Shown: positions 22,537 through 30,201 of the stretch, one piece after another
Position numbering within the stretch: the first letter of the stretch is position 1
Layout: every line of letters begins with the position of its first letter
Source of the DNA: a virus
Length of the DNA: 64,000 bases
Reading direction: 5' to 3' (one strand)
Virus record (IMG/VR): IMGVR_UViG_3300046804_002762
Location: 1-64,000 of that record
Translations under genes and position numbers: made by a program
The notes under the pieces: model-generated
Seen by the model: only the letters and a program-made list of their open reading frames with translations
Told to the model about the DNA's origin: nothing
The model's database searches: none

Positions 22537-23090
22537 CTGAACGACTAAATCATAAACTTGATGTAAGTAAAATCAAAACACTCACAGATGTAAAGAATAT
22601 CTTTGAGTGTATGTGTTTGTCTTCTAATGCGAGTGAAGAGCACGAAAAGTATGAACTCCTCAAAGAATACTTCACACTTCCAAATGAGCCACAAGAACTT
22701 ACTGGATTTAAACTACCACGCAAATCATTAGAAGAAATCTCACAAGAGTTTGATGAGAAGATTGATAAACAGATTGAGGATGTAGAATACAAGTTCGCAC
22801 AACTCAAATATTATCAAGAGTATCAGTTTAGTAAAAAGATTACCAAGATTATTGAGGATATTGAGTATGCTCGCAAGAATGGAAGTTTTCCAGCAAAATT
22901 AGATTACTCTAAACTTACTGCGACTGGTGGTAATATTACTTCCAATTTTGTAATTAAAGAAGGTGGTAAAGAAGTCGGTTATTACACATTTGGTTCGGGA
23001 TATTTGAGGTATTATATGAGGAAGAAACCGACTGCTATTAGTCGTTGGTTTATGAAAAATTGTCTTTCTTTTGTATGGGTTGATGTATGA
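22533..23090 (+). CDS. Hypothetical protein
   Basis: 185 residues, MTERLNHKLDVSKIKTLTDV. A long helical middle (EEISQEFDEKIDKQIEDVEY) is followed by a beta-rich end (FGSGYLRYYMRKKPT). No domain recognised. Overlaps neighbours by 4 bases. Confidence 0.65.
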   Translation: MTERLNHKLDVSKIKTLTDVKNIFECMCLSSNASEEHEKYELLKEYFTLPNEPQELTGFKLPRKSLEEISQEFDEKIDKQIEDVEYKFAQLKYYQEYQFSKKITKIIEDIEYARKNGSFPAKLDYSKLTATGGNITSNFVIKEGGKEVGYYTFGSGYLRYYMRKKPTAISRWFMKNCLSFVWVDV

Positions 23091-23227
23091 TGACTAAACC
23101 AACAGATGAAGAACTTGATAATTTCATTCAAGGTTATTTGAGTGATGGTGAAGATTGGTGGTATGATGAAGAAATCGTAAGAGGACTTGCCCGTGCTTTA
23201 CTTGAACATTTTGGTGAGGACACTTGA
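23087..23227 (+). CDS. Small acidic protein
   Basis: 46 residues, MMTKPTDEELDNFIQGYLSD, one of two adjacent ATGs as start. It ends one base before the terminator/promoter module at 23233 and closes the 19688-23227 chain. Confidence 0.55.
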   Translation: MMTKPTDEELDNFIQGYLSDGEDWWYDEEIVRGLARALLEHFGEDT

Positions 23228-23232
23228 AGAAC

Positions 23233-23274
23233 TGGCACAGGAGCATCCCACAGGTGCTCCTTTTGCCTTATAAT
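23233..23274 (+). promoter_or_regulatory. TGGCACA-type promoter with terminator hairpin
   Basis: TGGCACAGG at 23233 and TATAAT at 23269 are 36 bases apart. GGAGCA/TGCTCC (about 23240-23260) followed by TTTT forms a terminator in between. The -10 box overlaps an in-frame ATG at 23273, which therefore cannot be the start for transcripts made here. Confidence 0.6.
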
Positions 23275-23299
23275 GACTTCATACACAAAGGAACTCCAA

Positions 23300-23503
23300 A
23301 TGGCAATTGACACCAGCACCTGTATCAACATCCTTCCTGATGAGGAATGGTATTACACAGTTGAAGATTCAAATATTGTCACCAGTGATGATGGTTGTAC
23401 TATTTCCTATTGGCAAGATGGAAAACGACATACTCACATTACTATGGAAAAAGAAGAAGCACTCGCAATCGCAGACGCAATCTACAAACTTTTTAAGAAC
23501 TGA
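23300..23503 (+). CDS. Hypothetical protein
   Basis: 67 residues from ATG 23300, preceded by AAAGGA. The upstream in-frame ATG at 23273 overlaps the -10 box. MAIDTSTCINILPDEEWYYT, then a beta-rich middle with a His-rich strand (KRHTHITMEKEEALAIADAI). No family recognised. Confidence 0.6.
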   Translation: MAIDTSTCINILPDEEWYYTVEDSNIVTSDDGCTISYWQDGKRHTHITMEKEEALAIADAIYKLFKN

Positions 23504-23504
23504 A

Positions 23505-23678
23505 ATGCACTACGAAACTGACATCATCATTCATCAGTATTCATCTGATGGAGATTTTTATTACAAACTCAAAGTCACAGATGTAATCAATATGGATTAC
23601 TACTATGATGGTAGTGCTTCTACCCTTGATGATGTTATGGAATGTATCCAACTTCACCTCAAACAACACCAGAACTGA
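23505..23678 (+). CDS. Hypothetical protein
   Basis: 57 residues, MHYETDIIIHQYSSDGDFYY, with an acidic Tyr-rich strand region and a C-terminal helix. The start follows the previous stop in the string TGAAATG, typical of this gene run. Confidence 0.55.
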   Translation: MHYETDIIIHQYSSDGDFYYKLKVTDVINMDYYYDGSASTLDDVMECIQLHLKQHQN

Positions 23679-23679
23679 A

Positions 23680-23865
23680 ATGACTGACCAAGAAAAACTT
23701 TACAAACTCTGTATTCTTGAGTTGCTGATTGCGATTGATGAGGATGTAGTGGATTGGAGGAACTATCCTAAACTCTGGACAGCAGTTGGACTTGCCGACA
23801 GAACTCTTGACATTTGGGCAGGAGACAATCTCAAACAAATGAAAGCAGAACTTGAAGAGGTGTAA
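23680..23865 (+). CDS. Hypothetical helical protein
   Basis: 61 residues, MTDQEKLYKLCILELLIAID, fully helical and acidic. Same TGAAATGA spacing to its upstream neighbour. No family recognised. Confidence 0.55.
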   Translation: MTDQEKLYKLCILELLIAIDEDVVDWRNYPKLWTAVGLADRTLDIWAGDNLKQMKAELEEV

Positions 23866-23872
23866 AAACTAA

Positions 23873-24061
23873 ATGAAATACAACATCAAAAAACAACAAA
23901 TCATTCAAAATGAAGAAGATGGTTGGAGTTTTCAATTTTGGGAAGAAGTAGATTTTGTAAAAATTGTTTATTTTGAAGAACCACTTTCAAAAACAACAGA
24001 ATTTCGTATTCCTAAAGATTGTGTAGAATATTTTATTGATGCTTTGGAGAACCTGAAATGA
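23873..24061 (+). CDS. Hypothetical protein
   Basis: 62 residues, MKYNIKKQQIIQNEEDGWSF; a small beta-rich protein with a C-terminal helix. ATGA overlap with the next gene. Confidence 0.55.
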   Translation: MKYNIKKQQIIQNEEDGWSFQFWEEVDFVKIVYFEEPLSKTTEFRIPKDCVEYFIDALENLK

Positions 24062-24249
24062 CTGACTTTTCTCAAGAACGATTTGTTGATTTAGGACAAA
24101 CACTCTTTGTTGAGTGGTTGAGAACCTTGAACAATGCCCAAAATTCAACTGAAGAAGAAAGACGAGAACTATTCAAGTTTGCTGCTGAAATGTCTTTTGA
24201 AGCAGTAGAAGAGTTTGCTAAAGTATTCCGTCATCAAGAGGAGAACTGA
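24058..24249 (+). CDS. Hypothetical helical protein
   Basis: 63 residues, MTDFSQERFVDLGQTLFVEW; helical, acidic. Part of the 23300-26158 run of coupled short genes. Confidence 0.55.
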   Translation: MTDFSQERFVDLGQTLFVEWLRTLNNAQNSTEEERRELFKFAAEMSFEAVEEFAKVFRHQEEN

Positions 24250-24250
24250 A

Positions 24251-24409
24251 ATGACCACCAATTTCACTGAACAACAACGACAAATTTTATCAATTGTTCT
24301 GTTTGAGCAAGTTGGTAAATCTTCGGAAGGAGAACAGATGGACAAAGAAACACTGGAACTTTATAAGGAAATTGTAAATCAAAAGATTTCTACTCTGGGG
24401 GTAAAATGA
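24251..24409 (+). CDS. Short helical protein
   Basis: 52 residues from ATG 24251 in TGAAATGACC, MTTNFTEQQRQILSIVLFEQ. Helical, no family recognised; ATGA overlap with the next gene. Confidence 0.5.
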   Translation: MTTNFTEQQRQILSIVLFEQVGKSSEGEQMDKETLELYKEIVNQKISTLGVK

Positions 24410-24732
24410 CTATCAGAGAAACTGAACTTCTCAAACTCTTTTCCAAAGCAAACCAACTTGATTTAAGTGTTGAAGTTTGTGAGGACAAAGATGGTGATTA
24501 TGTAATTCGTATCTATGAAATGTTCCATCCAGAAGGATTTGATGAAACAGTATTCATCAATCAACAAGGTGAAACTAACTGGGATAAGAGATGTTATAGT
24601 TTTGATTATATGATGGATGTTCTTGATGAAAAGTTGGAAGAAAAACGACAAGAGGAAATCAAAGAACAAAAACGACAAGAACTTCTTGCTCGTTTGACTG
24701 ATTTTGAAAAGGACTTGCTTGGAGTAAAATGA
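24406..24732 (+). CDS. Hypothetical protein
   Basis: 108 residues, MTIRETELLKLFSKANQLDL. The last third is a charged helix (EEKRQEEIKEQKRQELLARL). No family recognised. ATGA overlaps at both ends. Confidence 0.6.
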   Translation: MTIRETELLKLFSKANQLDLSVEVCEDKDGDYVIRIYEMFHPEGFDETVFINQQGETNWDKRCYSFDYMMDVLDEKLEEKRQEEIKEQKRQELLARLTDFEKDLLGVK

Positions 24733-24914
24733 CTGAACGAGTAAAATTCAAAACTATCACACGAGTGATTGACCCAAAGACACGCATTCATTATCTTGAT
24801 GCTGTTGATGAGAATGGATATCACTGGACTGCCGAAATGTCACCACATGAAGAGAGATGGTTGTGTTATACTGATATCTGGAAAAAAGACCCACAACAAC
24901 CTTACGATCTATGA
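24729..24914 (+). CDS. Small protein, near-identical paralogue of the one at 20685
   Basis: 61 residues, MTERVKFKTITRVIDPKTRI. Most of its DNA is shared with 20685. It is directly followed by a DISKVLIEG-module gene, whereas in the first copy one other gene lies between, so the two blocks are rearranged duplicates. Confidence 0.75.
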   Translation: MTERVKFKTITRVIDPKTRIHYLDAVDENGYHWTAEMSPHEERWLCYTDIWKKDPQQPYDL

Positions 24915-25483
24915 CTGAAACCGACATCTCAAAAGTTCTCATAGAAGGAGACTACGCAACCATTATGGGTGTGAAGTATAAGAGAGTGGAAGAACCAAAA
25001 TCAGTAGTAGAAGAAGCATACAAGGACTGGTGTGGTGAGTATCCAACAGGTGGTCCAAGTGAAGATGCGAAATGGGGTGCTTTCCTAGCAGGTTATCAAG
25101 TAACACAACCAAAAGCAGTTCCAGTTGATGAACCTGATTGGTATGATGAAGTAGAATGGGATGAAAAAGATAATCCAAAACCTATGGATGAGGTTGTGAA
25201 TAGATTGGTGGAAAAGTGGAAGACCGACCCACCAGAGTTTCTGAAGTTTGAATTGGGTAAAACTCTGGAAGATTTGATTACTCGGTGGTGGTTGGATACT
25301 CATACAGTCCATAAAGATTGGGATGTTCCAACTTGTGTTGATGATTTGATTGACCAAATTCAGTTGTGGTTGCCTCGTGAGCAATCAGCAGAAGGAAGTC
25401 AAAGTATTTCTGTGATTGATACAGTTGATGGATATAATGACTGCCTCACTAAAATTAAATCTAAGTTGAGGAACAAACGATGA
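24911..25483 (+). CDS. DISKVLIEG-module protein 2
   Basis: 190 residues. It starts with the module MTETDISKVLIEGDYATIMG and VKYKRVEEPKS, base-identical over ~80 bases to part of 21080. The rest holds a W-rich acidic region and ends WLPREQ ... TVDGYNDCLTKIKSKL. The C-terminal WLP/GYNDC unit is shared with 22228. Function unknown. Confidence 0.7.
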   Translation: MTETDISKVLIEGDYATIMGVKYKRVEEPKSVVEEAYKDWCGEYPTGGPSEDAKWGAFLAGYQVTQPKAVPVDEPDWYDEVEWDEKDNPKPMDEVVNRLVEKWKTDPPEFLKFELGKTLEDLITRWWLDTHTVHKDWDVPTCVDDLIDQIQLWLPREQSAEGSQSISVIDTVDGYNDCLTKIKSKLRNKR

Positions 25484-25662
25484 GTAAACGAAACTTTAAG
25501 CAAGAACTCTATTATTCCTACTATGAGGATATAGAGGATGGTAGAACAGCTGAAGCGATTGATTATACTGCTTTGATTGGTATTATCGCAGAGTTGTGTG
25601 ATAGAATTGAAGAACTTGAAAAAGACAACGAACTTCTGAAATCTTATGCTTGGGAACGATGA
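25480..25662 (+). CDS. Short coiled-coil protein
   Basis: 60 residues, MSKRNFKQELYYSYYEDIED, with a C-terminal coiled coil (LCDRIEELEKDNELLKSY). ATGA overlaps on both sides. Confidence 0.55.
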   Translation: MSKRNFKQELYYSYYEDIEDGRTAEAIDYTALIGIIAELCDRIEELEKDNELLKSYAWER

Positions 25663-25973
25663 TTGAAACTTTGATTGCTGGATTGACTTGTGGTATCACT
25701 ACATACTATGGTCTAGGAGATGGATTTCATGGACAAAAAACCGCCAATGGTGAACGGTTTGATGCTTATCGTTGGACTGCAGCTCATCCTTATCTGCCTA
25801 TGGGCACGAGGATTCGAGTAACAAATCAAGATAATGGTAAACAAGTAATTGTACGAGTGAATGATCGTGGACCTTATTCTCATGCTGATTTGGATCTCTC
25901 TTATGCTGCTTTTGCTCACATTCAATCCACTAGTAAAGGTAATGCCACCGTCTGCTGGAGGGTAGTGGGATAA
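25659..25973 (+). CDS. RlpA-like double-psi beta-barrel protein
   Basis: 104 residues from ATG 25659 (a TTG 9 bases upstream is less likely). After a short hydrophobic N-terminus it has TTYYGLGDGFHGQKTANGER, TAAHPYLPMGTRIRVTNQD and VIVRVNDRGPYSHADLDLS, the signature order of RlpA/expansin-type barrels. Bacterial RlpA is a lytic transglycosylase that cuts denuded peptidoglycan. The conserved barrel Asp is present in NDRGPY. It could act in lysis or in remodelling the host wall. It sits alone among small unknown genes. Confidence 0.8.
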   Translation: MIETLIAGLTCGITTYYGLGDGFHGQKTANGERFDAYRWTAAHPYLPMGTRIRVTNQDNGKQVIVRVNDRGPYSHADLDLSYAAFAHIQSTSKGNATVCWRVVG

Positions 25974-25975
25974 AA

Positions 25976-26158
25976 ATGACTGAAGACATTCAACAACCAA
26001 ACGGCGACTTTCTAAAGAACTATCCAGATGTGACTCGTGTTGAAGTGATTACTGGTGATGGACGAGAGTTTGTTCGGTACGAATGCTCTAATGTTCAGGT
26101 AAGTCTTCAGGACGACGGACAAACACTTAAAGTATTTCTTTTTACGACTTATGACTGA
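25976..26158 (+). CDS. Hypothetical protein
   Basis: 60 residues, MTEDIQQPNGDFLKNYPDVT; a small beta-rich protein (VEVITGDGREFVRYECSNVQ). Starts 2 bases after the RlpA-like gene; overlaps the next gene by 8 bases. Confidence 0.6.
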   Translation: MTEDIQQPNGDFLKNYPDVTRVEVITGDGREFVRYECSNVQVSLQDDGQTLKVFLFTTYD

Positions 26159-26765
26159 TTATTCTTGGTTAGAACCAATGGAGAGACGCACAAAAGAAAT
26201 AAGGGAAGAAACCCAGAGAATCAAAGATGAAACTGAAAAAATGAGACAAGAAACTCATAATCTTCCAGTTCCTGATGATGCCCCTTGGTTGAACTTATCA
26301 CAAGAAGAAGTGAATGAATTGAGAAATAAGAAGTTTGAACTTACTCAATACGGCAAACAGAGGTTTAAAGAAATGACGGTAGGACAACTAATGGACACTG
26401 AAAAGTTTCAAGAAGAGTTTGCTAAATCGCAAGTATTTGATGCTGATAAGTTTGCTGAGGAAAATAGTATGGTAAGAAATCATCGCATCCTTGAACGATA
26501 CAATAACTTCTACAATCTTGAGTGTTCTGGTCTTTCTCACGGCACACCGATCACCCCAGAGTTTCAACAAGCTATGGCTTTGGAATGTATGTTGGATGCG
26601 TTGAGATGTGAGAACCTTAATCACGAATTTGATATGGTTCCAACTGCTGATATTAACGCACTGATTGAAGGTTTGTATCAACAAGGTAAAGATTATCTTG
26701 AAAAGGTGAGGGCAGTTCAAGAACAGGCACAAGGAAACTCCAAAACCGATTTGGATGCTCTATAA
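26151..26765 (+). CDS. Hypothetical helical protein
   Basis: 204 residues. An N-terminal charged coiled coil (RRTKEIREETQRIKDETEKM) is followed by a helical region with two cysteines. I do not recognise a family. A TGGCACA-type promoter for the next gene is embedded in its last codons. Confidence 0.65.
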   Translation: MTDYSWLEPMERRTKEIREETQRIKDETEKMRQETHNLPVPDDAPWLNLSQEEVNELRNKKFELTQYGKQRFKEMTVGQLMDTEKFQEEFAKSQVFDADKFAEENSMVRNHRILERYNNFYNLECSGLSHGTPITPEFQQAMALECMLDALRCENLNHEFDMVPTADINALIEGLYQQGKDYLEKVRAVQEQAQGNSKTDLDAL

Positions 26766-26766
26766 T
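26725..26766 (+). promoter_or_regulatory. TGGCACAAG-type promoter (AGGCACAAG variant)
   Basis: AGGCACAAG at 26725 and TATAAT at 26761, 36 bases apart. The TTTGGATGC before the -10 can pair back to GCACAAG, as in the copy at 27884. Confidence 0.5.
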
Positions 26767-26787
26767 ATCCTCATACACAGAAACCTG

Positions 26788-27048
26788 ATGACTTTTCAAC
26801 CTTACAACATTGTTCCTGGAACTGAAATTATTCACAGTACCATTGATTTCTATGAATTCTCTGATGAAGCAAAAGGTATGACTCATACCGTAAAACTTCA
26901 AGCAGATAATGGTGGAGTTTATCTGGAATCCACAGGAAAACAGCACGACAGTGAGCACAGAGGCATCACTGAATATATGTCTATCCCAAACAAAGAACTT
27001 GCGATTGTCGTTGCTCGTCGCATTCTTGAACTTTATCAGGTAAATTAA
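26788..27048 (+). CDS. Hypothetical protein
   Basis: 86 residues from ATG 26788; the frame opens 33 bases earlier but that would precede the likely transcript start. MTFQPYNIVPGTEIIHSTID, beta-rich, then NKELAIVVARRILELYQ. No family recognised. Confidence 0.6.
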   Translation: MTFQPYNIVPGTEIIHSTIDFYEFSDEAKGMTHTVKLQADNGGVYLESTGKQHDSEHRGITEYMSIPNKELAIVVARRILELYQVN

Positions 27049-27049
27049 A

Positions 27050-27313
27050 ATGAAAATCCAATTCAAAGGACATCAAGCAACAGACCGAGAAGTAGAACTC
27101 TCACAACAAGAACTCTTCCAACTCTTTGAGATTATGAGAGAAGAGTTTGAAAATCACATTACATATTCACGATTTAATAATTGTTATCCCAGCGACATTG
27201 AAAAGGACATTGTAGATTTTTGCAATTCTCATAATGTTGATGTGGAATATGGTCGTGATAGAATTTCTTTCTTTAAATCTATTCTTAATAACCTTAAGAA
27301 CCCATACCAATGA
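27050..27313 (+). CDS. Hypothetical protein
   Basis: 87 residues, MKIQFKGHQATDREVELSQQ. Mixed helical and beta, starting 1 base after the previous stop. No family recognised. Confidence 0.6.
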   Translation: MKIQFKGHQATDREVELSQQELFQLFEIMREEFENHITYSRFNNCYPSDIEKDIVDFCNSHNVDVEYGRDRISFFKSILNNLKNPYQ

Positions 27314-27486
27314 ACCTCACATACCGACAACTGATTCTTCTTACAACTGCTATCACAGTGTTTTATGATGAGGTCGCAAAGACTTCTACACCTGAACTAA
27401 AACAAGAACTGATGGAACTTGGTGAGATTATTCAGGAAAATGCTATGATGAGGAAAAGGGCAGATGAACGACGGAAAAATGACTAA
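27310..27486 (+). CDS. Short helical protein
   Basis: 58 residues, MNLTYRQLILLTTAITVFYD, with an N-terminal hydrophobic stretch and a charged coiled-coil end. ATGA overlap with 27050; overlaps the next gene by 8 bases. Confidence 0.5.
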   Translation: MNLTYRQLILLTTAITVFYDEVAKTSTPELKQELMELGEIIQENAMMRKRADERRKND

Positions 27487-27703
27487 AAAATTCTGTAAGG
27501 ATTGTAAATGGTATCGTAAATCCTGGATTGAACATATCTTTTTTAGAACTAATTCGTATGATATGTGTGCCTCTCCAAATACTACTGATGACCTTGTAAC
27601 TGGATATAAACAACGATTTTGTGATATGCTGAGAGCAAATCGTTGGAAAGAACTTGATTATGCTTGTGGTCCTGAAGGAAGATTTTTTGAGGAAAAGAAA
27701 TGA
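27479..27703 (+). CDS. Small zinc-ribbon-like protein
   Basis: 74 residues from ATG 27479 (an in-frame ATG at 27464 is possible). The start MTKKFCKDCKWYRKSW gives a CxxC, and DMCASPNT and FCDMLRAN give further cysteines, a pattern seen in small CxxC-W proteins of cyanophages that may bind zinc. Confidence 0.6.
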   Translation: MTKKFCKDCKWYRKSWIEHIFFRTNSYDMCASPNTTDDLVTGYKQRFCDMLRANRWKELDYACGPEGRFFEEKK

Positions 27704-27882
27704 AATGGATTAAGAATCCAGACGAGATTGTACTGGAGGATGTGAAGATGGTTCATTATGAGACAATGGAAGAAGGTCGTGCTGTGTGGTTGGGAATCTA
27801 TCTTAACAACGGTCAAATATTTCACTTAAACATTGGTGGTGATAATCTTTATGTTAATTATAGTGAGGAGACACCTGACTAA
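27700..27882 (+). CDS. Hypothetical protein
   Basis: 60 residues, MKWIKNPDEIVLEDVKMVHY; beta-rich with an acidic end. ATGA-coupled to the zinc-ribbon-like gene and followed by a promoter module. Confidence 0.55.
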   Translation: MKWIKNPDEIVLEDVKMVHYETMEEGRAVWLGIYLNNGQIFHLNIGGDNLYVNYSEETPD

Positions 27883-27883
27883 C

Positions 27884-27925
27884 TGGCACAAGGATACTCC
27901 AGAAAGGACTTGGATGCCCTATAAT
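27884..27925 (+). promoter_or_regulatory. TGGCACAAG-type promoter
   Basis: TGGCACAAG at 27884 and TATAAT at 27920, 36 bases apart. GGCACAAG can pair with CTTGGATGCC (with a two-base bulge) just before the -10, giving a possible terminator or operator hairpin. Confidence 0.55.
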
Positions 27926-27947
27926 GGTTTTATAAACCCAGAGACCA

Positions 27948-28247
27948 ATGAACCCCCTACAAAGATACAAGAACTGGACTCGTAAACAGTATAACAAATA
28001 CTATTATGAGTATGACTTTCAACCTAACTTTAAGTGGAATCCTTTTGACACAAACAATGACTGGGTTTATGACCTTAAGAAGTGGAGAAACTTTATTTGG
28101 GGATTGCAGAGTATAGGACATGCCTGGGAAGCATACACTTATTGGATGAGAGATATGAAGTATTCTTATAAACTTCCTTATGCGATGTGGAGTGAGTTGA
28201 ATGATGGATGGATGTATATGTATGAGTATTCTTGGGCGAAGAAATGA
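27948..28247 (+). CDS. Aromatic-rich hypothetical protein
   Basis: 99 residues, MNPLQRYKNWTRKQYNKYYY, unusually rich in Tyr and Trp along its whole length. No membrane segment. No family recognised. It and the next gene (also Trp/Tyr rich) may form a pair. Confidence 0.6.
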   Translation: MNPLQRYKNWTRKQYNKYYYEYDFQPNFKWNPFDTNNDWVYDLKKWRNFIWGLQSIGHAWEAYTYWMRDMKYSYKLPYAMWSELNDGWMYMYEYSWAKK

Positions 28248-28585
28248 ACCTTCATAAACTTTTTATATCAAATAGATTTCTCCGATATACTCCATTCTGG
28301 TGGTGGTATCGTTTGATATCTCATCAAGGATTTCGATTTGATGATTACCATATTTGGGGAGAGTTTTGGAGTTCTCTGAATGGTGGATGGTTGGATATGA
28401 ACTACAAGTGGGAGTTTGAGAAGTTCTGGGGTAAAGGAGCAAAACCTGAGCGCATTGTTGTATCAAAAGAAGCATACGATTCTCTTGTTAAGAGACTTAA
28501 TGCCCCACCAGATCCTAAAGTAGTTGAAAGATTAAAAGAGATTATGACAAAATCAGCACCTTGGGACGATGACAGAGAAATCTAA
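28244..28585 (+). CDS. Trp-rich hypothetical protein
   Basis: 113 residues from ATG 28244, MNLHKLFISNRFLRYTPFWW, with YHIWGEFWSSLNGGWLDMNY and a lysine-rich helical C-terminus. Resembles 27948 in aromatic content. Overlaps the next gene by 17 bases. Confidence 0.6.
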   Translation: MNLHKLFISNRFLRYTPFWWWYRLISHQGFRFDDYHIWGEFWSSLNGGWLDMNYKWEFEKFWGKGAKPERIVVSKEAYDSLVKRLNAPPDPKVVERLKEIMTKSAPWDDDREI

Positions 28586-28745
28586 AATCTTCTATAATAT
28601 CTGGTGTTGTGCTTATCAACGACGATGGATGTATAAAGGAACACCACGAGAACACAGAGAACATACTACAATTCGTATGTGTCTAGATATGAAAGACGTT
28701 AAGTTCTACCAGTTTGATACTGATAAACCACATTATCTAAAATGA
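28569..28745 (+). CDS. Small basic protein
   Basis: 58 residues, MTEKSKIFYNIWCCAYQRRW, with a His/Arg-rich middle. Overlaps the previous gene in another frame and the next by ATGA. Confidence 0.5.
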   Translation: MTEKSKIFYNIWCCAYQRRWMYKGTPREHREHTTIRMCLDMKDVKFYQFDTDKPHYLK

Positions 28746-28912
28746 AAGTTACCGAACATAACATTACCGAGTGGAAACTAAACCAAGAAGAAATCAAAAG
28801 TTTAATCCATCTTACAAAACTTGAAATCAAACGGTGTGAGGGTGATAGCGTTACACAAACTTATTATGGTATCATTTTAGGCAAACTATTGATTATGAGA
28901 AACGATGTTTAG
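28742..28912 (+). CDS. Small helical protein
   Basis: 56 residues, MKVTEHNITEWKLNQEEIKS. Helical, no family recognised; overlaps the next gene by 8 bases. Confidence 0.5.
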   Translation: MKVTEHNITEWKLNQEEIKSLIHLTKLEIKRCEGDSVTQTYYGIILGKLLIMRNDV

Positions 28913-29306
28913 TACACCAGTTAGAGGAACAGCATCAAAGAAAAATAGAACTACCTTAAACTGGTGGGAATATTGGATCGGTCATTGCTGGATGATGGGA
29001 TGGCAAAATATTCGCGGATCTTTTCGTATTTGGAAAGATCTAATGACTGGTAATTATAAGGATTATGCACTAATGTGGTATGATGATCCTTATGAGGAAT
29101 GTGTTAGTTGGTTCTGGGGAACTCTTGGTGATGATGATACTTTGCCTAAAGAGTTTCTTGAAGGATTGCTAGTTCAAGTAGCACAAATTGAAAGTGGTGA
29201 AGTGAAACCAATTCCATTCACTCAAAAAATGTTTGATAAACTTGAAGACCTTGTTGGTGATATTGAAGTAAACCTTAATGAGAAATTAGATGATGACGAT
29301 CTTTGA
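28905..29306 (+). CDS. Hypothetical protein, paralogue of the one at 19151
   Basis: 133 residues, MFSTPVRGTASKKNRTTLNW. Its layout follows 19151 residue by residue: Trp-rich helices, GNYKDYALM, DDPYEECVSWFWG, and LVGDIEVNLNEKLDDDDL. The two copies are ~9.7 kb apart and clearly diverged. Confidence 0.7.
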   Translation: MFSTPVRGTASKKNRTTLNWWEYWIGHCWMMGWQNIRGSFRIWKDLMTGNYKDYALMWYDDPYEECVSWFWGTLGDDDTLPKEFLEGLLVQVAQIESGEVKPIPFTQKMFDKLEDLVGDIEVNLNEKLDDDDL

Positions 29307-29484
29307 TTTAGTTCACGATGAACGTAGATATGGTTGGGTAGTTGATACTCGCTATCAGTGGATTAATATGCTTACTAAAATGCAAAGAAATAATCCAAGA
29401 CGTTTCAAAGAGTTTCAATACTCCACTGCAACTTTTTATCATCACCTAGATAGAGTACAACAAGAGCAAAATCTATACGATTAG
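29290..29484 (+). CDS. Hypothetical protein
   Basis: 64 residues, MMTIFDLVHDERRYGWVVDT, one of two adjacent ATGs. Helical, basic, with an RRFKEFQYST segment. It overlaps the preceding gene by 17 bases. Confidence 0.55.
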   Translation: MMTIFDLVHDERRYGWVVDTRYQWINMLTKMQRNNPRRFKEFQYSTATFYHHLDRVQQEQNLYD

Positions 29485-29488
29485 TATT

Positions 29489-29884
29489 ATGGGTATGTTT
29501 GATTATGTCCGTTCTTCATATGACCTAGGAGAACAATTCACAGAAGTAGAGTTGCATACAAAAGATATTGAGGATGGACTTGGTGGTACAATGTCTCAGT
29601 ATTGGTTAGATAAACACGGATATTTGTATACTATTGATTACTCAGGAACTGCAGACTTTATAGAACTTAAAGAAGGTGATGAAGGTTATAATGAAACTCA
29701 TAAGTGGTGTAACTTTACTTGGAAACCAAATGGAAATAAAGGTAAGGTCACTCCTTGTTATTTGACGAAATACATTGAGGTTTATCCTGCATCTTGGGAC
29801 GGTGAATGGACTGACTGGCCCACCTGCAGATTGCACTTCAAGTATGGTAGACTGATGGACTATGAATATATGACTAAACGATGA
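29489..29884 (+). CDS. Hypothetical beta-rich protein
   Basis: 131 residues starting MGMFDYVRSSYDLGEQFTEV. The MGMFD(x)V start followed by short beta strands and a WY-rich end is a pattern I recognise from conserved phage proteins of unknown function. ATGA overlap with the next gene. Confidence 0.65.
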   Translation: MGMFDYVRSSYDLGEQFTEVELHTKDIEDGLGGTMSQYWLDKHGYLYTIDYSGTADFIELKEGDEGYNETHKWCNFTWKPNGNKGKVTPCYLTKYIEVYPASWDGEWTDWPTCRLHFKYGRLMDYEYMTKR

Positions 29885-30201
29885 TCTCTACAGAACTATT
29901 CCCTTACGAAAATCATCCATACAGATTAGAGTTTGGTGAAAAGAAAAACTCTACAGTCTGTTTCTTTTCGTGTGAGGAACACTTGCAAAAATACCTGACA
30001 CGGTATAAACTAGATACAAAGACAGTTAAAATTGATTATCGTGATGGAAAACCCCCTAAGTCTAGTAAAACAGACAAGAACAGTGTGGAACAAAGAACTA
30101 GAAAGACCAGTAGTGGAGGTTCTAGTAGAAGTAGAGGGAGCACCAAAAAGTTGGATTCCACTGGAACTTCTAGTCGCACTCGCAAACCTAAATCAAAATG
30201 A
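29881..30201 (+). CDS. Protein with Ser/Arg/Lys-rich tail
   Basis: 106 residues. The first ~55 residues look folded (MISTELFPYENHPYRLEFGE, with CFFSCEEHLQKYLTRY), while the last ~50 are low-complexity Ser/Lys/Arg/Thr and probably disordered and nucleic-acid binding. Confidence 0.55.
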   Translation: MISTELFPYENHPYRLEFGEKKNSTVCFFSCEEHLQKYLTRYKLDTKTVKIDYRDGKPPKSSKTDKNSVEQRTRKTSSGGSSRSRGSTKKLDSTGTSSRTRKPKSK

